64,000 nucleotides of DNA from Companilactobacillus zhongbaensis (GCF_003946515.1 NZ_RHOM01000005.1:1-64000), one strand, 5' to 3'. Counted from the stretch's first letter, positions 30,346-41,129 are shown. The notes: generated from the letters alone by a model not told the origin. Translations and numbers: made by a program.

Positions 30346-31596
30346 ATGACAAAAGAAATGGTAGATGCATTAGATGCATTAGAAAAAGAAAAAGGCATCA
30401 AAAAAGACTACGTTATTGAATCACTTGAAGCAGCTTTAGTTGCAGCTTACAAACGTAACTACAATCAAGCTCAAAACGTTGAAGTTGAATTCGATGCTAA
30501 GAAGGGTAACATTCACGTTTACTCTGTTAAAGAAGTCGTTGAAGAAGTTGCTGATGACCGCCTAGAGATTTCGTTGGCTGATGCTCAAGAACAAAGTCGA
30601 GGCTATGAGATCGGTGATCATATTCGTGAGGAAGTTACTCCTAAGAACTTTGGACGAATTGCCGCTCAAACTGCTAAACAAGTAATTATGCAACGTGTCC
30701 GTGAAGCAGAACGTGATATCATCTATAATGAGTATAGTCAATATGAACACGAGATCATCCAAGGTATCGTTGAACGTAGCGACAATCGTTTCGTTTATGT
30801 AAGTTTTGGTAAGATCGAAGCTGTTATGTCTAAGTCAGACCAAATGCCAAATGAGATCTACAATCCTCGTGATCGTGTCCGCGTTTACGTAACAAAGGTA
30901 GAAAATGCTACTAAGGGACCTCAAGTCTTTGTTTCAAGAACTGATCCAAACTTAGTTAAGCGACTATTTGAACAAGAAGTTCCTGAGATTTATGATGGAA
31001 CAGTTGAAATTGTTTCAATTGCACGTGAAGCGGGTGACCGTACTAAGATCGCCGTTAAATCAGATAATCCTGATATCGATCCTGTCGGTACTTGTGTTGG
31101 ACCAAAGGGTGCTCGTGTTCAAGCCGTAGTTGATGAATTGAATGGTGAAAACATTGACGTGGTACCTTACGTTGATGATCCAGTAGACTACATTGCAAAT
31201 GCCTTGAACCCAGCAGAAGTTATTGCTGTTCAATTTGATGATGATGACAAGCAACAATGCATGGTTATCGTGCCAGATTATCATCTATCGTTGGCCATTG
31301 GTAAAAAAGGTCAAAACGCTAGATTAGCTGCAAAGTTAACGGGCTATAAGATCGACATCAAGCCAGAATCACAAGTTGAATTCGTTGACGATAATGACCA
31401 AGACGTTGACATCGAAGACGTTGAAAATGGTGATGTTGTTACTGATGCAGATACAGATGTAAATGCAGATAAAGATGTAGCAACAGATGATACAACTGAT
31501 GTTGATGATTCAGAAGCTTCAGAACAAACTGATGATTCAGACGAAACTACTGACGAATCAACTGATGAAGCAACAAATTCTGAAACACAAGAATAA
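30346..31596 (+). CDS. nusA: transcription factor NusA
   Basis: Binds RNA polymerase to modulate pausing, termination and antitermination. The 416-residue protein has the N-terminal RNAP-binding domain (EMVDALDALEKEKGIKKDYV), an S1 domain (about residues 135-200), and two KH domains with IAVKSDNPDIDPVGTCVGP and SLAIGKKGQNARLAA. After about residue 350 there is an acidic D/T/E/S-rich tail of about 65 residues that replaces any extra folded domain. AAGGAG precedes the ATG at 30346. Confidence 0.96.
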   Translation: MTKEMVDALDALEKEKGIKKDYVIESLEAALVAAYKRNYNQAQNVEVEFDAKKGNIHVYSVKEVVEEVADDRLEISLADAQEQSRGYEIGDHIREEVTPKNFGRIAAQTAKQVIMQRVREAERDIIYNEYSQYEHEIIQGIVERSDNRFVYVSFGKIEAVMSKSDQMPNEIYNPRDRVRVYVTKVENATKGPQVFVSRTDPNLVKRLFEQEVPEIYDGTVEIVSIAREAGDRTKIAVKSDNPDIDPVGTCVGPKGARVQAVVDELNGENIDVVPYVDDPVDYIANALNPAEVIAVQFDDDDKQQCMVIVPDYHLSLAIGKKGQNARLAAKLTGYKIDIKPESQVEFVDDNDQDVDIEDVENGDVVTDADTDVNADKDVATDDTTDVDDSEASEQTDDSDETTDESTDEATNSETQE

Positions 31597-31617
31597 TTCC
31601 AAAGGGGGGCGATAGCA

Positions 31618-31926
31618 ATGGCAACTAGAAAAGTACCAATGCGTAAAGATGTTCTTACCGAGAAGATGTATCCCAAGCGGGAAATGGTAAGGATCGTTAG
31701 AGATAAAGAAGGTAACATCTCAATTGACCCTACTGGTAAGAAGTCCGGACGTGGAGCATACGTCGGTCTTGAACCAGAAGCAGTAAAAGAAGCCAAATCA
31801 AAGAAAATTCTCGAAAAAGTTTTTTCAACGAAAGTGGCACCTGAATTTTATGATGAACTCTTCGAATTCGTAGATCATCAAAAGGCTCGGATGGATCTCT
31901 TCGGTGATTTAGGTAAGAAACATTGA
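31618..31926 (+). CDS. ylxR: YlxR / RnpM family RNA-binding protein (DUF448)
   Basis: A 102-residue YlxR-type protein with the conserved VPMRKDVLTEKMYPKREMVRIV start and the core motif DPTGKKSGRGAYVGLEPEAV. Members bind RNA, and the Bacillus protein has been linked to RNase P modulation and gene regulation. The N-terminal Cys/Gly of the usual RKCVVTG motif is replaced by Asp and Glu here. It overlaps the next gene by 4 nt. Strong GGGGGG Shine-Dalgarno. Confidence 0.93.
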   Translation: MATRKVPMRKDVLTEKMYPKREMVRIVRDKEGNISIDPTGKKSGRGAYVGLEPEAVKEAKSKKILEKVFSTKVAPEFYDELFEFVDHQKARMDLFGDLGKKH

Positions 31927-32222
31927 AAGATGAGTTCTTAAATTTTTTAGGTATTGCATTGCGCGCCGGTAAAATGACTAGTGGAACTGACCTCACGATC
32001 AAAGGAATCCGTGACAAGTCGATAAAATTGGTTATAATGGCAAGTGACTGCAGTGAACGAACTAAAAAAACACTTAACGATAAAACTTCATATTATGAAG
32101 TACCAATAATTGATGTTTTTTCAAGTGATGAGTTAAAAAAATCAATTGGTAAGGATAGAAAAGTTATGGGTATAACTGATCTTGGAATTGCTAGAAGGTT
32201 AAAAGAAATTATGCAAAATTAA
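31923..32222 (+). CDS. ylxQ: L7Ae-family ribosomal-like protein YlxQ
   Basis: A 99-residue L7Ae/L30e/S12e/Gadd45-type protein ([35 protein letters not shown]). The family binds kink-turn RNAs; YlxQ is dispensable in Bacillus. TTG 31923 overlaps the ylxR stop (TTGA), so translation is coupled. Typical position between ylxR and infB. Confidence 0.92.
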   Translation: MKDEFLNFLGIALRAGKMTSGTDLTIKGIRDKSIKLVIMASDCSERTKKTLNDKTSYYEVPIIDVFSSDELKKSIGKDRKVMGITDLGIARRLKEIMQN

Positions 32223-32235
32223 GGAGTGTGATAGG

Positions 32236-35055
32236 ATGGCCAAAAAGAGAATCTATACTATTGCAAAAGAAAATAGTGTCGATAACCAAGTTGTATTGGA
32301 TGCTGCTGCTAAATTAGGCGTTGACGTTAAAAATCATATGTCATCTGTCGACGAATCAAGTGAAAAGAAAATTGTTTCAGCTTTGAAGGGTGGAAACGCT
32401 AAGAAAGCTGAAACTAAGAATACTGCTGCTACTAATACTAGTAAGCCAGCAAATTCAAGTTCAAATAATAAGGAGAAGTCTTCCTCAGGTGATCACAAGA
32501 CTAAGATCAAGATATCTGCTGTAAGACGTGATCCTAACAAGAACAACCGTGGTCATTTTGACCATAACAACCATGGTCACAATAATGGACAACACAACAA
32601 TAATAATGGTGGAAACAGAAATGCTTCTAACAACCAACGTCCAAACAATAATCGACCAAACAATAACCGTAACAATAACGGTTCAAATAATCACAGCAAC
32701 AATAACAACAACAGTAATAACAGCACACCAAATAACAATAGAAGTTTCCAATCACGTGACCGTCGCAACAATAACGTCAGACGTGAACAAACTGCACAAG
32801 CACCAAGACCTAGACAAAGTGCTGGAAACAAGTATCTAGAACAGTATAAGACGAACATCCAAGACGCAAGTCGTACAACAAATCGTCCTAATACAAATCG
32901 ACGCAATAATTCAAGCAATAATCATAATAACAACAACCATGCTAACAATCGTTCGAACAACAATAACCGTCCAAACGATTCAAGACGATTCAATAATAAT
33001 GGTGCAAACAACCATAACAACAATAACAATCGTCCAGCAGCACGTACAAATGACCGTAATACGGCAGCTGCAAAACCAAATACAACTGCAGCAAAGGCTA
33101 CTCCAACTCCAAAGGTAGAAGTTCCAAAGGCAGAATACAAGAAGCCAAATAACAACAACAACCGTAATTTTGGACATAAGACTAATCTCGCAAATCCTTT
33201 CGGTACTCGTAAGAAGAAGAAGGAAAGAAAGAGACAACAACGTCAACAACGTAATGAACCTAAGAAGGTTATGCCACAAAGAAAAGAACGTCCATTACCA
33301 GAAACATTGATTTACACCGTTGGTATGAACGCTCAAGATTTAGGTAAGATCCTTCACCGTGAACCAGCTGAAATTGTTAAGAAGCTATTCATGTTAGGAA
33401 TCATGATCAACCAAAACCAATCATTGGACAAAGATACGATTGAATTATTGGCTACTGATTACGGTATTAACGCTGAAGAAAAAGTTCAAGAAGACATTTC
33501 TGATATCGACAAGTACTTCGAAGCAGAGACTAAGAATACTGAAAATCAAACACCAAGACCACCAGTTGTTACTATCATGGGACACGTTGACCACGGTAAA
33601 ACTACTTTGCTTGACCACTTGAGACATACTCATGTTACTGCTGGTGAAGCCGGTGGTATCACACAACATATCGGTGCTTACCAAGTAAGACTTCAAGATC
33701 GTTTGATCACATTCTTGGATACGCCAGGACATGCTGCCTTTACTAACATGCGTGCTCGTGGTGCTGATATTACTGATATCGTTGTTCTAGTTGTAGCTGC
33801 TGATGATGGTGTCATGCCACAGACTATCGAAGCTATCAACCATGCTAAGGCCGCAAACGACCCTATCATCGTTGCTGTTAACAAGATCGATAAGCCAGGT
33901 GCAAACCCACAACATGTTACAGAACAATTGATGGAATATGATTTGATCCCTGAAGATTATGGTGGGGATACTATCTTCGTTAATATTTCTGCTAAACAAG
34001 GTACTAATGTTGACCAGTTACTAGAAATGATCAACTTGGAAGCTGACGTGCTTGAACTTAAAGCTAATGCTGATCAAAAAGCTATCGGTACTGTTATCGA
34101 AGCTAAATTGGACAAGGGTCGTGGACCAGTTGCTTCACTATTAGTACAACAAGGTACACTACATGTTGGTGATCCTGTCGTTGTTGGTAACACCTATGGT
34201 CGTGTCAGAACTATGACTAATGATCACGGTAAGGAAGTTAAGAAGGCTGTTCCTTCTCAACCTATCGAGATCACTGGTTTGAATGATGTTCCTGAATCAG
34301 CTGACAAGTTTGTAGTCTTTGATGATGAAAAGACTGCTCGTGCCGCTGGTGAAGAACGTGCTAGTCGTGCTCTTCAAAAAGAACGTCAAAATACTAACCC
34401 TGTTACATTGGACAACTTGTTTGAAACAATGAAACAAGGAGAACTCAAGACTGTTGACGTTATTATTAAGGCCGACGTTCAAGGTTCTGCCGAAGCTATT
34501 GCCGGAAGTTTGAAGAAGATCGATGTTGAAGGAGTTCGTGTTAACATCATCCATCAAGCTGTTGGTGCTATCACGGAAAGTGATGTTACCTTAGCTTCAG
34601 CTTCAAATGCTATCATTATTGGATTCAACGTTAGACCTACTGCTCAGGCTCGTAGTCAAGCTAAGGAAGAAAATGTTGATATCCGACTTCACAGAGTTAT
34701 TTATAAGGCAATTGATGAAATAACTGCTGCCATGAAGGGTATGCTTGAACCTGTATACGAAGAAAAAGTTACTGGTACTTTAACAGTTCGCGAAACTTAC
34801 TCAGTATCTAAGATCGGTACCATCGCAGGTTGTATCGTGGATAATGGTAAGATCACAAGAGATAGTGGCGTAAGACTTATTAGAGATGGCGTTGTTAAGT
34901 ATGAAGGAAAACTTGGCTCACTTAAGAGATTCAAGGATGACGTCAAAGAAGTTAAGTCAGGATTCGAATGTGGTGTTACTATTGAAAACTACAACGACAT
35001 CAAGATTGGCGACGAAATCGAAGCCTATGTGATGGAAGAAGTTCCTGTCAAATAG
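32236..35055 (+). CDS. infB: translation initiation factor IF-2
   Basis: GTPase that places initiator tRNA on the 30S subunit and promotes subunit joining. The 939-residue protein has the N-terminal IF2N fold ([20 protein letters not shown]), then a long Asn/Arg-rich disordered stretch (about residues 100-320), a basic segment, a second IF2N ([20 protein letters not shown]), and the GTPase core with [10 protein letters not shown] (about residue 449), DTPGHAAF and NKID, followed by domains II-IV. The Asn-rich linker is unusual in composition. Confidence 0.97.
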   Translation: MAKKRIYTIAKENSVDNQVVLDAAAKLGVDVKNHMSSVDESSEKKIVSALKGGNAKKAETKNTAATNTSKPANSSSNNKEKSSSGDHKTKIKISAVRRDPNKNNRGHFDHNNHGHNNGQHNNNNGGNRNASNNQRPNNNRPNNNRNNNGSNNHSNNNNNSNNSTPNNNRSFQSRDRRNNNVRREQTAQAPRPRQSAGNKYLEQYKTNIQDASRTTNRPNTNRRNNSSNNHNNNNHANNRSNNNNRPNDSRRFNNNGANNHNNNNNRPAARTNDRNTAAAKPNTTAAKATPTPKVEVPKAEYKKPNNNNNRNFGHKTNLANPFGTRKKKKERKRQQRQQRNEPKKVMPQRKERPLPETLIYTVGMNAQDLGKILHREPAEIVKKLFMLGIMINQNQSLDKDTIELLATDYGINAEEKVQEDISDIDKYFEAETKNTENQTPRPPVVTIMGHVDHGKTTLLDHLRHTHVTAGEAGGITQHIGAYQVRLQDRLITFLDTPGHAAFTNMRARGADITDIVVLVVAADDGVMPQTIEAINHAKAANDPIIVAVNKIDKPGANPQHVTEQLMEYDLIPEDYGGDTIFVNISAKQGTNVDQLLEMINLEADVLELKANADQKAIGTVIEAKLDKGRGPVASLLVQQGTLHVGDPVVVGNTYGRVRTMTNDHGKEVKKAVPSQPIEITGLNDVPESADKFVVFDDEKTARAAGEERASRALQKERQNTNPVTLDNLFETMKQGELKTVDVIIKADVQGSAEAIAGSLKKIDVEGVRVNIIHQAVGAITESDVTLASASNAIIIGFNVRPTAQARSQAKEENVDIRLHRVIYKAIDEITAAMKGMLEPVYEEKVTGTLTVRETYSVSKIGTIAGCIVDNGKITRDSGVRLIRDGVVKYEGKLGSLKRFKDDVKEVKSGFECGVTIENYNDIKIGDEIEAYVMEEVPVK

Positions 35056-35066
35056 GAGATGATATT

Positions 35067-35423
35067 ATGAAACACCGTATTGGTAGAGTTGAACAAGAAA
35101 TTCAAAAAGAAGTAAATGATATTTTGCTGAAAAGAGTCCGTGACCCTCGTGTTCAAGGCGTAACAGTTACCGGCGTAGAAATGACTGGTGACTTACAACA
35201 AGCTACTATTTTCTACAGTATTTTGTCAGAAAAAGCTAGTGACGTCGAAAAAACACAAGCAGGATTAGATAAAGCAAAAGGTTTGATCCGTGGAGAATTA
35301 GGTTCTCGACTAACTTTGTACAAAGTGCCAGAACTAGTCTTCAAACAAGATCAATCAGTTCGTTACGGTGAAAAAATCGATCAGTTGATCGCTAAGTTAC
35401 ACCAAGATGAACAAAATCGTTAA
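35067..35423 (+). CDS. rbfA: ribosome-binding factor A
   Basis: KH-fold assembly factor for the 30S subunit. The 118-residue protein has the family's RIGRVEQEIQKEVNDILLKR start, DPRVQGVTVTGVEMTGDLQ and the C-terminal LGSRLTLYKVPELVFKQDQS. Eleven nt after infB with GGAG before the ATG. A terminator follows, separating it partly from truB. Confidence 0.95.
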   Translation: MKHRIGRVEQEIQKEVNDILLKRVRDPRVQGVTVTGVEMTGDLQQATIFYSILSEKASDVEKTQAGLDKAKGLIRGELGSRLTLYKVPELVFKQDQSVRYGEKIDQLIAKLHQDEQNR

Positions 35424-35434
35424 TAAATAACAAG

Positions 35435-35473
35435 ATTACATCTAATTGCTTTTGCCGATTAGGTGTAATTTTT
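35435..35473 (+). terminator. rbfA-truB terminator
   Basis: ATTACATCTAAT pairs with ATTAGGTGTAAT around an 11-nt loop, followed by TTTT. Confidence 0.75.
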
Positions 35474-35489
35474 GTATCCGGAGAAAAAT

Positions 35490-36398
35490 ATGAATGGTGT
35501 AGTTCCTTTTTACAAAGAACTCGGCAAAACGAGTTCCGATTATGTTTATTTATTGAGAAAAGTCTTAAAAACTAAAAAAGTCGGTCATACTGGCACTTTG
35601 GATCCATTGGTCGATGGAGTCTTACCAATTTGTGTGGGACAAGCAACGAAGTTAGTTAATACTTTGACGAACTCTCCGAAAGAATATGAAGGAGAGATCA
35701 CGTTAGGGAGATCGACTACTACCGAAGATCGTGAAGGGGAAACGGTTGACCAGACTAAACTGACTGAAGCTATTTCTAAAGAAAGGCTCAAACAAGTTTT
35801 TCAAGAGATGACTGGTCCATTGGAACAAATCCCGCCGATGTTTTCAGCCGTCAAAGTTAACGGCAAGAAATTGTATGAATATGCTCGCGCGGGGATCGAG
35901 GTAGAACGCCCCGTTCGCAATATCACCATTTATGATTTTCACATTATCGGTAATCCTGAATTTGATGAGAGCACTGGTGAACAGAAATTGAAATTTCACG
36001 TCAGATGTTCAAAAGGAACTTATGTGAGAACTTTAGCGGTAGAGTTCGGTCAAAGACTGGATTTGCCAGCATTCATGTCCCAACTTACTAGAACTAAGAG
36101 TGCCGGTTATGAAATTAATGATACTTTCAAATTGTCTGAAATCGAATCCATGGTAAAATCAGGTAGTGACGATTTCATCAAAAGTATTGATGATGTCCTA
36201 AATTATCTCCCTGCACATCCACTGACGGATGAAGAATGGGATGTTAAGGTAGTCCATGGCGGCTTTTTAAGTGTTGCTGAAGCAGATAAAGATAAGTTAC
36301 TACGGGTCCAAAGAGAAGGGGTCACAAAGGCAATTTATCGCTTTGACAAGGACCGTAATGTCTGGGTACCGGATATAATGTTATTACAAAATGAGTAA
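35490..36398 (+). CDS. truB: tRNA pseudouridine-55 synthase
   Basis: Makes pseudouridine 55 in the T loop. The 302-residue protein starts MNGVVPFYKELGKTSSDYVY and carries the catalytic Asp in KVGHTGTLDPLVDGVLPICVG (motif near residues 35-50), the RNA-binding segment TEDREGETV, and CSKGTYVRTLAVEFGQ. The start at 35490 follows CCGGAGAAAA. Coupled closely to ribF. Confidence 0.95.
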   Translation: MNGVVPFYKELGKTSSDYVYLLRKVLKTKKVGHTGTLDPLVDGVLPICVGQATKLVNTLTNSPKEYEGEITLGRSTTTEDREGETVDQTKLTEAISKERLKQVFQEMTGPLEQIPPMFSAVKVNGKKLYEYARAGIEVERPVRNITIYDFHIIGNPEFDESTGEQKLKFHVRCSKGTYVRTLAVEFGQRLDLPAFMSQLTRTKSAGYEINDTFKLSEIESMVKSGSDDFIKSIDDVLNYLPAHPLTDEEWDVKVVHGGFLSVAEADKDKLLRVQREGVTKAIYRFDKDRNVWVPDIMLLQNE

Positions 36399-36409
36399 AG
36401 AAGATGGCT

Positions 36410-37345
36410 ATGAAGATATTACACGTAACACATCCATTGAGAGATGACGAAATACCACAAGAAAATACAGTTTTGATCATGGGATTTTTCGACGGGGTCC
36501 ATCGTGGACACCAAAAGGTTATCAAGACAGGAGTTGACTTGGCTAAGAAACACGGCTTGAAGTCTGTCTTGATAACATTTGATCGTTCACCTAGGGTAGT
36601 CTATCAAAAAGAACAAAACTTCAAATACTTGTCTACGGAAAGACGTAAGGCTGAATTGATCGAGAAATTAGGAGTCGATGAGTTGTATTTCATTACCTTC
36701 ACGCCTGATTTTTCTAAACTGACGCCTCAACAATTCGTTGATGAATACATGATCGGGATGAAAGCTAAGTTTGTAGTCGGTGGCTTTGATTACACTTATG
36801 GCAAACGCGATGTGGCTAACATGCAGACTTTACCCAGCTATTCTCACGACGAATTTGAAATCGTCACGGTCCCTAAGCAAACTTTTGATGAAGAAAAAAT
36901 CGGCTCGAGCTCGATCAAAGAATTAATTTTGGCTGACCAAATCGACCAAGCTAACCATTTATTGGGATACTATTATCAAAACACTGGCATCGTAGTCCAC
37001 GGATTACAACGTGGCCGGACACTGGGATTTCCCACAGCTAATTTAGCCGTCGGTAAAGACGAATTGATCCCATCAATCGGTGTGTATGCGACAAGGATCC
37101 AAGTGAATGGTAAATGGTATGATTCGATGACCTCAGTAGGATACAATGTAACTTTTGCTGAGAACACGGGTGTAACTGTTGAGTGTAATATTTTTGACTT
37201 TGATGAAGATATTTACGATCAACCAGTCACGATTGAGTGGATCCATTATTTACGCGGAGAAATCAAGTTCAATGGTGCTGACGGATTAGTAGCTCAACTT
37301 CATCATGATCAAGACGATTCAAAGGCATTATTGAAAAATATTTAA
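36410..37345 (+). CDS. ribF: riboflavin kinase / FAD synthetase
   Basis: Bifunctional enzyme making FMN and FAD. The 311-residue protein has an N-terminal nucleotidyltransferase domain (LIMGFFDGVHRGHQKVI, FVVGGFDYTYGKR, SSSIKELI) and a C-terminal flavokinase domain (GRTLGFPTANLAV, IGVYATRI). ATG 36410 follows AAAGAAG at 6 nt; ATG 36404 would leave no Shine-Dalgarno spacing. It closes the nusA-truB gene run. Confidence 0.95.
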   Translation: MKILHVTHPLRDDEIPQENTVLIMGFFDGVHRGHQKVIKTGVDLAKKHGLKSVLITFDRSPRVVYQKEQNFKYLSTERRKAELIEKLGVDELYFITFTPDFSKLTPQQFVDEYMIGMKAKFVVGGFDYTYGKRDVANMQTLPSYSHDEFEIVTVPKQTFDEEKIGSSSIKELILADQIDQANHLLGYYYQNTGIVVHGLQRGRTLGFPTANLAVGKDELIPSIGVYATRIQVNGKWYDSMTSVGYNVTFAENTGVTVECNIFDFDEDIYDQPVTIEWIHYLRGEIKFNGADGLVAQLHHDQDDSKALLKNI

Positions 37346-37355
37346 TAGCAATTTT

Positions 37356-37388
37356 GATCCTAGCATTCACTTGGATGCTGGGATTTTT
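37356..37388 (+). terminator. ribF terminator
   Basis: ATCCTAGCAT pairs with ATGCTGGGAT (with one G-U), followed by TTTTTATTT. Confidence 0.85.
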
Positions 37389-37424
37389 ATTTGTGAAAAA
37401 TTTTTATTTTTTTAAATTGCATTA

Positions 37425-37454
37425 CTTGACACATAAGGGCTAGATTGTTATATT
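37425..37454 (+). promoter_or_regulatory. hrcA operon promoter
   Basis: A consensus TTGACA (37425-37430), 17 nt and TTATAT (37448-37453; TATATT one base on). The CIRCE operator begins 9 nt downstream of the -10. Confidence 0.8.
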
Positions 37455-37462
37455 TTACATTG

Positions 37463-37489
37463 TTAGCACTCCAATATGAATAGTGCTAA
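37463..37489. promoter_or_regulatory. CIRCE operator (HrcA site)
   Basis: TTAGCACTC, nine bases, then TAGTGCTAA: one mismatch to the canonical CIRCE inverted repeat. Placed over the transcription start, it gives HrcA-mediated repression of hrcA-grpE-dnaK, relieved by heat. Confidence 0.95.
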
Positions 37490-37504
37490 AAGGAGGACGG
37501 TATA

Positions 37505-38551
37505 ATGTTATCGGAACGTCAAGATGCTATCTTGAGAGAAGTCGTGCGCATTTTTACAGATACCGGCCAGCCGGTTGGATCAAAAACATTGATGAATGCT
37601 CTACCATTTCACGTTAGTTCGGCAACAATCAGAAATGAAATGGCCACGCTAGAGGAGATAGGCTATCTCGAGAAGACTCATCTTTCCTCTGGAAGGGTCC
37701 CATCGATCAACGGCTATCGTTATTATTTGGACTACTTGGTACAACCAAGCATTGTTCCAAGAGATGTCGCCAAGAAGATCGATGAAGACTTTGGGCAGAC
37801 GTATCATCAACTTGATGATATTATCGAAAGATCTGCTAAGATACTTTCACACCTAACTAGCTATACAGCTATCACCTTAGGGCCTGAAAGCAGCAAAACA
37901 TTATTAACTGGATTTAGGATCGTTCCACTTAATTCCCATCAAATCATGGCAATTATTGTTACTAGTGACAACAACGTGGAAAACAATATTTACACAGTTG
38001 ATGATGAATTAGACAGTTCTTTAATTGAAAAGTTTGTCAAGATCGTTAATGACAAATTAGTTGGTCAACCTTTACCTAAGGTAATAGAGATGTTACATGA
38101 TGATGTACCAATCATTTTATCTAACTACATGCATTCAGCTTCAGGGTTAGTCGACATGGTCGATGATCTTTTCCAAAAGGCCGATTCAGACAAGTATTTT
38201 GTCGACGGACAATTAAACTTGTTGAATTACGCTGATAGTAATGACATGCAAGAAGTTCAATCGTTGTTTTCGATCATTAATCAAAGCAACGACTTGAAGA
38301 AACTCTTGGATCCTAGTTCATCTGAAAGTGGTATTCGAGTTAGATTAGGAAGCGAGCTGGGTTCGGATGCGTTGAAGAACTACAGTATCATCACAGCGGA
38401 CTATGATGTTGGTCACCATGGTAAAGGAATAATTGCCTTGCTAGGTCCAACTACAATGCATTATTCGCAGTTGATCGGGCTACTCGGTGAATTTAGAACA
38501 GAGTTAGCTAAACGACTGATCGATTATTATTCGAGATATGATGACTCATGA
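37505..38551 (+). CDS. hrcA: heat-inducible repressor HrcA
   Basis: Winged-helix repressor that binds CIRCE and depends on GroEL for folding. The 348-residue protein starts LSERQDAILREVVRIFTDTG, with the DNA-binding helix SSATIRNEMATLEEIGYLEK (about residues 40-59), and ends with the GAF-like dimer domain and LLGPTTMHYSQLIGLL. AGGAGG precedes the ATG. It autoregulates through the CIRCE 16 nt upstream. Confidence 0.97.
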   Translation: MLSERQDAILREVVRIFTDTGQPVGSKTLMNALPFHVSSATIRNEMATLEEIGYLEKTHLSSGRVPSINGYRYYLDYLVQPSIVPRDVAKKIDEDFGQTYHQLDDIIERSAKILSHLTSYTAITLGPESSKTLLTGFRIVPLNSHQIMAIIVTSDNNVENNIYTVDDELDSSLIEKFVKIVNDKLVGQPLPKVIEMLHDDVPIILSNYMHSASGLVDMVDDLFQKADSDKYFVDGQLNLLNYADSNDMQEVQSLFSIINQSNDLKKLLDPSSSESGIRVRLGSELGSDALKNYSIITADYDVGHHGKGIIALLGPTTMHYSQLIGLLGEFRTELAKRLIDYYSRYDDS

Positions 38552-38565
38552 TATAGGAGGCTGTA

Positions 38566-39144
38566 ATGGCAGAGAAGGAAAAAGAACAACAAGCTCAAGC
38601 TTCAGAAGAAGTTGATCCAAAAGAAACAGAAGCTAAGCAAACAAAGGATCCTCAATCAGATAAGAAAGTCGATCCACAAATTGCTGAACTTCAAAAACAA
38701 ATTGAAGAACTCCAAAAGAAGAATTCTGAACTGGACGATAAATACATTCGTTCTCAAGCAGAAATTCAAAACATGGCTAATCGGCAAAAGAAAGAGGTTG
38801 CCAGCATCATCAAGTATGATGGTCAAAAATTAGCCAAAGAGATCTTGCCAGTGCTCGACAATTTAGAACGAGCATTAACTGTTGAAGTTAATGACGAAAC
38901 TGGCAAGCAACTCAAAAAAGGTGTTGAAATGGTGCAACAACACATGGTCAAAGCAATTAATGATAACAACGTAACTGCTATTGATAATGTGGGCGAGAAG
39001 TTTGATCCAAATGACAGTCAAGCAGTACAAACTGTTCCTGCCGATAAGGATCATCCAGAAGACACCGTGGTCCAAGTTCTTCAAAAAGGATATAAGCTCA
39101 ATGATCGAGTATTACGTCCAGCAATGGTAATCGTTGCAAAATAA
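38566..39144 (+). CDS. grpE: nucleotide exchange factor GrpE
   Basis: Releases ADP from DnaK. The 192-residue protein has a disordered acidic start, a long coiled-coil (about residues 40-95, QIAELQKQIEELQKKNSELD) and the C-terminal beta domain with GEKFDPNDSQAV and VVQVLQKGYKLNDRVLRPAM. Fourteen nt after hrcA with AGGAGG. Confidence 0.96.
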   Translation: MAEKEKEQQAQASEEVDPKETEAKQTKDPQSDKKVDPQIAELQKQIEELQKKNSELDDKYIRSQAEIQNMANRQKKEVASIIKYDGQKLAKEILPVLDNLERALTVEVNDETGKQLKKGVEMVQQHMVKAINDNNVTAIDNVGEKFDPNDSQAVQTVPADKDHPEDTVVQVLQKGYKLNDRVLRPAMVIVAK

Positions 39145-39172
39145 TTTAATTTAAAAAAAGAGGTATTTGTAT

Positions 39173-41035
39173 ATGTCTAAAGTAATCGGTATTGATTTGG
39201 GTACTACAAACTCAGCTGTAGCTGTTCTTGAAGGTGGTTCTCCCAAGATTATTGCCAACCCAGAAGGTGCAAGAACAACTCCTTCAGTAGTTGCATTCAA
39301 AGATGGTGAAATTCAAGTAGGTGAAGTTGCTAAAAGACAAGCAATCACAAACCCAGACACAGTATCATCTATTAAGAGACACATGGGTGAAGCAGGATAT
39401 AAAGTAAACGTTGCTGGTAAGTCATACACACCACAAGAAATTTCTGCTATGATCCTACAATACATCAAGAAATTTTCTGAAGATTATTTAGGTGAAGAAG
39501 TTACAGATGCTGTTGTTACAGTTCCTGCATACTTCAACGATTCACAAAGACAAGCAACTAAAGATGCTGGTAAAATTGCTGGACTAAATGTTCAACGTAT
39601 CGTTAACGAACCAACAGCTTCAGCATTGGCTTACGGTTTGGACAACGACAAGGGTGACGAAAAAGTTCTTGTATACGACCTTGGTGGTGGTACATTTGAT
39701 GTTTCTATCCTTGAATTAGGTGATGGAGTATTCGAAGTACTTTCAACAAATGGTGATACAAAACTTGGTGGTGACGACTTTGACCAACACATCATGGATT
39801 GGTTAGTTGCCCAATTTAAAGCTAAGAACGGCGTTGACCTATCACAAGATAAGATGGCTCTTCAAAGATTGAAGGATGCTGCTGAAAAAGCTAAGAAAGA
39901 CCTTTCAGGTGTTAGCCAAACTTCAATCAGTTTGCCATTTATCTCATCTGGTGCTAATGGACCACTTCACTTGGAAGAAACGTTGACACGTGCTAAGTTT
40001 GACGAATTAACTGCTGACTTAGTTGAAAGAACTAAGACACCAGTTGACAACGCACTTAAAGATGCTGGATTATCAAATGGTGACATCGATAAAGTTATCT
40101 TAAATGGTGGTTCAACACGTATCCCTGCAGTTCAAGAAGCCGTTGAAAACTGGACAGGAAAGAAACCTGACCACTCAATCAACCCTGACGAAGCTGTTGC
40201 TTTAGGTGCCGCTATTCAAGGTGGTGTTATCTCAGGTGATGTTAAGGATGTTGTCTTGCTTGATGTTACTCCATTGTCATTAGGTATCGAAACAATGGGT
40301 GGTGTATTTACTAAGTTGATCGATAGAAATACAACTATCCCAACAAGTAAATCACAAGTATTCTCAACTGCAGCAGATAACCAAAGCGCTGTTGATATTC
40401 ACGTACTTCAAGGTGAACGTGCAATGGCTGCCGACAACAAGACATTAGGTCGTTTCCAATTGACAGACATTCCTGCAGCTCCTCGTGGTGTACCTCAGAT
40501 CCAAGTTACATTCGATATCGATAAGAACGGTATTGTAAATGTTTCTGCTAAAGATATGGGAACAAACAAGGAACAAAAGATCACTATCAAGAGTTCATCA
40601 GGTTTGAGCGATGAAGAAATCGATCAAATGATGAAAGAAGCTAAGGAAAACGAAGCTGAAGATAATAAACGTAAAGAAGAAGTAGATGTTAAGAACGACG
40701 TTGAACAAGCATTGTTCCAAACAGACAAGACTCTTAAAGATGTCAAAGGCAAAGTTTCTGATGACGAGATCAAGAAGGCAGAAGATGCACGTGATGCCTT
40801 GAAGAAAGCTCAAGATTCTGGTGACATCGAAGAAATGAAGTCAAAACGCGATGATTTGAACAAGATCATCCAAGACTTATCAGTTAAACTTTATCAACAA
40901 GCACAACAAGCCCAAGGTGGCGCTGAAGGTGCTGCCGGTGCAGAAGGTGCAACTGGTGCTGATGGCAAAGATAAAGATGACGATAAAACCGTTGATGGAG
41001 ACTTCAAAGAAGTAGATCCTGATAAGGATAAATAA
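39173..41035 (+). CDS. dnaK: chaperone DnaK (Hsp70)
   Basis: ATP-driven chaperone. The 620-residue protein starts [20 protein letters not shown] and has [26 protein letters not shown] and a substrate-binding domain ([20 protein letters not shown]), ending in an Ala/Gly-rich, acidic tail. The start at 39173 follows AAAGAGGT; a TTG two codons upstream is less likely. Third gene of the CIRCE operon. Confidence 0.98.
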   Translation: MSKVIGIDLGTTNSAVAVLEGGSPKIIANPEGARTTPSVVAFKDGEIQVGEVAKRQAITNPDTVSSIKRHMGEAGYKVNVAGKSYTPQEISAMILQYIKKFSEDYLGEEVTDAVVTVPAYFNDSQRQATKDAGKIAGLNVQRIVNEPTASALAYGLDNDKGDEKVLVYDLGGGTFDVSILELGDGVFEVLSTNGDTKLGGDDFDQHIMDWLVAQFKAKNGVDLSQDKMALQRLKDAAEKAKKDLSGVSQTSISLPFISSGANGPLHLEETLTRAKFDELTADLVERTKTPVDNALKDAGLSNGDIDKVILNGGSTRIPAVQEAVENWTGKKPDHSINPDEAVALGAAIQGGVISGDVKDVVLLDVTPLSLGIETMGGVFTKLIDRNTTIPTSKSQVFSTAADNQSAVDIHVLQGERAMAADNKTLGRFQLTDIPAAPRGVPQIQVTFDIDKNGIVNVSAKDMGTNKEQKITIKSSSGLSDEEIDQMMKEAKENEAEDNKRKEEVDVKNDVEQALFQTDKTLKDVKGKVSDDEIKKAEDARDALKKAQDSGDIEEMKSKRDDLNKIIQDLSVKLYQQAQQAQGGAEGAAGAEGATGADGKDKDDDKTVDGDFKEVDPDKDK

Positions 41036-41066
41036 GCACTCAACTTGAGACTATGACAGCCAAAAC

Positions 41067-41075
41067 TGTTATAAT
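41067..41075 (+). promoter_or_regulatory. dnaJ promoter (extended -10)
   Basis: TGT-TATAAT between dnaK and dnaJ, with TTGAGA 19 nt upstream. Gives dnaJ a start site independent of CIRCE. Confidence 0.55.
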
Positions 41076-41100
41076 CTGGTTGTTGCAATAAATTAGATTG

Positions 41101-41129
41101 TTGGGACAAAGAAATTTGTCCCAACTTTT
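41101..41129 (+). terminator. dnaK-dnaJ intergenic terminator
   Basis: TTGGGACAAA-GAAA-TTTGTCCCAA, a perfect 10-bp stem, then CTTTTAT. It lies downstream of the dnaJ promoter, so it acts on both transcripts as an attenuator. Confidence 0.85.

Noticed and set aside
31344-31796. 150-codon Ser/Val-rich open frame antisense to the nusA tail
   Set aside because: It is the reverse of the Asp/Glu/Thr repeat codons of NusA and overlaps ylxR; no independent coding signal.
32528-33279. Long frames in other phases of infB (Thr/Ile-rich and Leu-rich)
   Set aside because: They are phase-shifted readings of AAC/AAT-rich codons of the Asn-rich IF-2 linker.
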